Source of the DNA: Streptomyces orinoci
GTDB lineage: Bacteria; Actinomycetota; Actinomycetes; Streptomycetales; Streptomycetaceae
Direction: 5' to 3'
NCBI RefSeq assembly: GCF_003121295.1
Contig: NZ_PHNC01000029.1
Span: 1,364,001-1,428,000, forward strand
DNA: 64,000 bases
Shown piece by piece: positions 61,527 to 64,000 of this stretch. A program made the position numbers and the translations under genes. The first letter of the stretch is position 1; each line of letters begins with the position of its first letter. The notes under the pieces are model-generated. The model saw nothing but the letters and a program-made list of their open reading frames with translations. It did not search any database and was not told the origin of the DNA.

Positions 61527-62228
61527 GTGAGTCTGCACCATGCGCCGCATCTGAATGCGGCCCGTCGCCGGGCGAGGAAGCGCAGCCTCGCCCGGCGCGA
61601 CGGAGCGCACTGCGCCTACTGCCGCACCCCGTTCACCGACGATTTGCGGCAGGCCACCATCGACCACATCGTGCCGCTCTCCCTGTTCCGCACTTGGCGG
61701 TCGGAGAACCTGGTCCTGGCCTGCCACCCGTGCAACACCACCAAGGCCGCCCGACTGCCCCTGTTGATGGGCCTGTTGCTGCTCGCTTCGACGGACGTCG
61801 AGGCCGCCTTGGCGCCCGCCACGATGCCCGACCGCACCGCGCCGAACGGTCCGTTCATGACCGCATTCACCGGGCTGCGGCTAGCCGACTGGCGCATGCT
61901 CGCCCGTCTCGCGTACGCCCGGGAGTCGGCCGTACGGCCCGCATTTCAGTCGGCCGGGCGGGCGCCTGAGTCGAGGGCTGACCTGCCTGTACGCCCGCGT
62001 ACCGGCCGGCTGCGTGAACGCGGTGAACAGCCCGTGTACGCCCGTACAGCAGCCCGGACTGACTGTCCCGTACGCGCCGTACACCCGCCTGCCCGTACGG
62101 CCTCCAGGCCCTTCGAAGGGGGTGGAGGCGTGAACGCAATGAACCGCACCCATGAACACCCGCCGCCCGGCTGTGAACACTGGCACCGCCGCGGTGAACA
62201 CCGCCCCGGAAAGGGGGCGCCGCAATGA
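61527..62228 (+). CDS. HNH endonuclease
   Basis: 233 residues, GTG start 4 bp after the previous stop. HNH core at about 15-80: CAYC, then IDHIVPLSLF with the catalytic His and ENLVLACHPCNTTKAARLP with the closing Cys pair. The remaining 150 residues are low-complexity, Arg/Pro-rich, and coincide with short DNA repeats, so the tail may be shaped by DNA function. Nicking at an origin or transfer site is possible but unproven. Confidence 0.85.
   Translation: MSLHHAPHLNAARRRARKRSLARRDGAHCAYCRTPFTDDLRQATIDHIVPLSLFRTWRSENLVLACHPCNTTKAARLPLLMGLLLLASTDVEAALAPATMPDRTAPNGPFMTAFTGLRLADWRMLARLAYARESAVRPAFQSAGRAPESRADLPVRPRTGRLRERGEQPVYARTAARTDCPVRAVHPPARTASRPFEGGGGVNAMNRTHEHPPPGCEHWHRRGEHRPGKGAPQ
61913..62199 (+). 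repeat. Short repeats in the 3' half of the HNH gene
   Basis: Nine GTAC-centred words (such as GTACGCCCG at 61989 and 62037) up to 62098, and seven TGAAC words (62015, 62024, 62131, 62140, 62153, 62174, 62195). Confidence 0.55.
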
Positions 62229-63892
62229 GCGTGGACACATCGATGCCGCATGATGACGAGCTGGAACGGTGTGTGCTGGGGTGCGTGGTCTGCTACCCGG
62301 ACCGGTTCGCCGACCTGTCGCTCATCCTGGAGCCGGACGACTTCTACAACCCCGCCCACAGCATCCTGTGGTCCACCCTCGGCCAGCGGCTGGAGCGCGG
62401 CGAACCGGTGGACCCGCCCGCCCTCACTGCGGCATTGGCCGCCGCTGACAACCTCAGGTCGGCCGGCGGTCCCGCCTACGTCTCCGCCCTCCCTCAGTAC
62501 GCGGTGCCGGATGCCACCTGGCATGCCGATGAGGTCAAGCGCCTCGCCCGGCTACGAGCCGCCCGCCAGCTCGGGGCCCGGCTCATGCAGGCCACCGCCC
62601 AGCCCGGCGCCGAACTGACCGACCTGGCCGCCCTGGTGGTCGATGCACTGCCCGTCCTGGAAGCCAACGACAGCTCCGGCCGGGCCAGCCGTCCAGTTTT
62701 CTGGACAGCCGACGCCCTGTACCGGGCCGAGTTCCCCGAACCTCGCTGGGCCGTCCCCGACCTCATCCCCGAGGGGCTGACCGTGCTGACCGGGGCCCCG
62801 AAGGTCGGCAAGTCCTGGATCTGCCTGGGTTTGGGGCTGGCCGTGGCCACCGGCGGCAAAGCCCTGGACGCCATCCCCGTCCAGCAAGGCGAAGCGCTCT
62901 ACCTGGCGTTGGAGGACACCCCCCGCCGCATGCAGTCCCGCCTCCACCGCGTCCTGGGCGACCAACCGCCGCCCGAGGCGCTGCACATCCATGTGGAGCT
63001 GCCCGCCGGGCTGGGCGGCATCCGCCGGTGGCTCGATCAGCACCCCACCGCCCGCCTGGTCATCGTGGACGTCCTCCAACGCGTCCGCAGCGACACCGGA
63101 CGCGAGACCAGCGCCTACGCCGCCGACTACGCCGCCATCACCGCCCTGAAACGCCTAGCCGACGCCTACCAGGTGGCGTTCATCGTGGTCCACCACATCC
63201 GCAAAGCCCAGTCGGCGGACTGGATGGACGCCACCTCCGGCACCAACGGCATCAACGGCGCCGCCGACGCCACCCTGTATTTCTCCCGCGCCCGCGGCGA
63301 AGCCGAGGGCCTGCTGAACCTCACCGGCCGGGACGTGGAGGAGAACGAATACGCCCTACGGCGCAGCGAAGGGTCGATGACCTGGCACCTGATGGACGGT
63401 CCCGCCGACATTGCCACCGCCACCGAACCCAATGCCAAGATCCTCGCCCACCTCCACGAACATGGCCCGGCCACCCCGAAGGAAGTGGCCGCGGCCACCG
63501 GGCAGGACCCGAAGACCGTCCGCACCCTCATGGGTCGCCTGCGGGATCGGGGCCGCCTCACCCAGCTCGGCCAGCGCGGCCCCTACGCCATCCCCGGACA
63601 GGCCACCGCGCTGGAAGGCAACAAGACAACAGGTGTTGCCTCCGCTGTTGCCTCCGTTTCCCCAGGTCAACGGGGTGAAGGCAACAAGGCAACACAGGCA
63701 ACAGCCCCCGACCCTGGCGGCCCGACCCCCTCAACCGTGTTGCCTCTGTTGCCTTGTTGCCTCCAGGGCCCTGACCAGCACGAATGCGAGGCAACAGGCA
63801 AGGCAACAGGTGTTGCCTTGTTGCCTCCCCACCCCGCCGAACCCGTACGAGACCAGCGTGATGAGCATCGCGCCGGACACGACGCAGCCTGA
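62225..63892 (+). CDS. DnaB-N/RepA-like replicative helicase
   Basis: 555 residues, start overlapping the HNH stop (ATGA), GGGGG upstream. Residues 8-110: DnaB N-terminal domain (DELERCVLGCVVCYPDRFAD). Residues 165-390: RepA/RecA-like ATPase with Walker A GAPKVGKS (190-197), Walker B LVIVD (278-282) and the VVHHIRKAQSADWMDATSGTN loop. Residues 404-455: winged helix (ATPKEVAAATGQDPKTVRTLMGRL). The last 95 residues are encoded by a repeat array. It probably loads or drives replication of the excised element. Confidence 0.87.
   Translation: MSVDTSMPHDDELERCVLGCVVCYPDRFADLSLILEPDDFYNPAHSILWSTLGQRLERGEPVDPPALTAALAAADNLRSAGGPAYVSALPQYAVPDATWHADEVKRLARLRAARQLGARLMQATAQPGAELTDLAALVVDALPVLEANDSSGRASRPVFWTADALYRAEFPEPRWAVPDLIPEGLTVLTGAPKVGKSWICLGLGLAVATGGKALDAIPVQQGEALYLALEDTPRRMQSRLHRVLGDQPPPEALHIHVELPAGLGGIRRWLDQHPTARLVIVDVLQRVRSDTGRETSAYAADYAAITALKRLADAYQVAFIVVHHIRKAQSADWMDATSGTNGINGAADATLYFSRARGEAEGLLNLTGRDVEENEYALRRSEGSMTWHLMDGPADIATATEPNAKILAHLHEHGPATPKEVAAATGQDPKTVRTLMGRLRDRGRLTQLGQRGPYAIPGQATALEGNKTTGVASAVASVSPGQRGEGNKATQATAPDPGGPTPSTVLPLLPCCLQGPDQHECEATGKATGVALLPPHPAEPVRDQRDEHRAGHDAA
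63617..63825. repeat. GTTGCC/GGCAAC iteron array (candidate origin)
   Basis: Thirteen copies in 209 bp, starting at 63617, 63635, 63647, 63680, 63688, 63697, 63739, 63748, 63756, 63790, 63802, 63812 and 63820, in both orientations. It includes the palindrome GGCAACAGGTGTTGCC (63802-63817). It overlaps the last codons of the helicase gene. Confidence 0.85.
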
Positions 63893-63902
63893 CGGCCGCT
63901 CT

Positions 63903-63938
63903 TCTAGCGCTAGACCCCAATCCCTCTAGCGCTAGAGG
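63903..63938. promoter_or_regulatory. Two palindromes after the helicase gene
   Basis: TCTAGCGCTAGA at 63903-63914 and CCTCTAGCGCTAGAGG at 63923-63938, both perfect; a partial CTAGCGG follows at 63953. Candidate operators for the next, unseen gene. Confidence 0.7.
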
Positions 63939-64000
63939 ACCTGCTAGCGGCTCTAAGGCCGGTTGATCAGGTCGTTACTGAGCTTGTCGGTGTGATGTCG

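Larger units (their letters stand above)
56870..64000. mobile_element. Left part of an integrative element of actinomycete AICE type
   Basis: Bounded on the left by the displaced tRNA-Tyr 3' half and open at the window edge. Content so far: repeat-rich left arm, HAD phosphatase, GntR repressor, small HTH protein, unknown protein, HNH nuclease and a DnaB-N/RepA-like helicase. SLP1 of S. coelicolor also integrates in a tRNA-Tyr gene and pSAM2 uses a GntR repressor (KorSA); those are precedents, not proof of close kinship. Integrase and FtsK-like transfer genes are not in the window. Confidence 0.8.

Overview
The window is a GC-rich actinobacterial chromosome segment, almost certainly Streptomyces. 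The evidence is the protein sequences themselves: the 1160-residue RpoB opening with a TTG codon, NusG with a long acidic N-terminus, and the XRE/DUF397 pair. The gene order tRNA-Trp, secE, nusG, rplK, rplA, lipoprotein, rplJ, rplL, rpoB, rpoC, followed by the str, S10, spc and alpha operons, also fits. Species cannot be named from the sequence alone.

Layout. Bases 1-4630 hold the first codons of an ABC-type ATPase gene, a one-pass membrane protein, a lipoprotein and a GT4 glycosyltransferase. From 4800 to 29460 nearly everything is on the minus strand: truA; rplQ, rpoA, rpsK, rpsM, rpmJ, infA (alpha); map, adk, secY; rplO back to rplN (spc); rpsQ back to rpsJ (S10); tuf, fusA, rpsG, rpsL (str). 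A plus-strand PIG-L deacetylase lipoprotein sits between rpsJ and tuf. Bases 29.9-33.6 kb are accessory: a coiled-coil-like protein, an XRE/DUF397 regulator pair, two small coupled genes, a wrecked FAD monooxygenase and a small secreted protein. Then come rpoC, rpoB, rplL, rplJ, a lipoprotein, rplA, rplK, nusG, secE and tRNA-Trp (minus). Next are a class I aminotransferase and an adenosine-deaminase-like gene (plus), murB, an MFS exporter with a TetR regulator, a MaoC dehydratase pair, rpmG, tRNA-Met and tRNA-Thr (minus), and an amidohydrolase-like and an SDR gene (plus).

At 56870 the chromosome ends in a displaced 3' half of a tRNA-Tyr gene. From there to the window end lies the left part of an integrated element of the actinomycete conjugative type (SLP1 also uses a tRNA-Tyr gene). 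It has a 1.8-kb repeat-rich, nearly gene-free left arm. A HAD phosphatase and a GntR repressor face a coupled operon: small HTH protein, unknown protein, HNH nuclease, DnaB-N/RepA-like helicase. The integrase, transfer gene and rebuilt tRNA-Tyr must lie beyond base 64000.

Main points for a second look: (1) several families of short repeats in the element, each with its own core word. These include a duplicated non-coding cassette with a covarying stem, phased GTGACGCC octamers, and 13 GTTGCC/GGCAAC words inside the 3' end of the helicase gene. (2) A nearly exact 25-nt hairpin shared by the rpsJ and rpsL leaders. (3) A terminator-like attenuator in the rplJ leader. (4) Nine exact copies of a 22-nt intergenic repeat, some in inverted pairs between genes and one forming the C-terminus of the MFS protein. 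(5) An amidohydrolase-like protein lacking most metal and catalytic residues.
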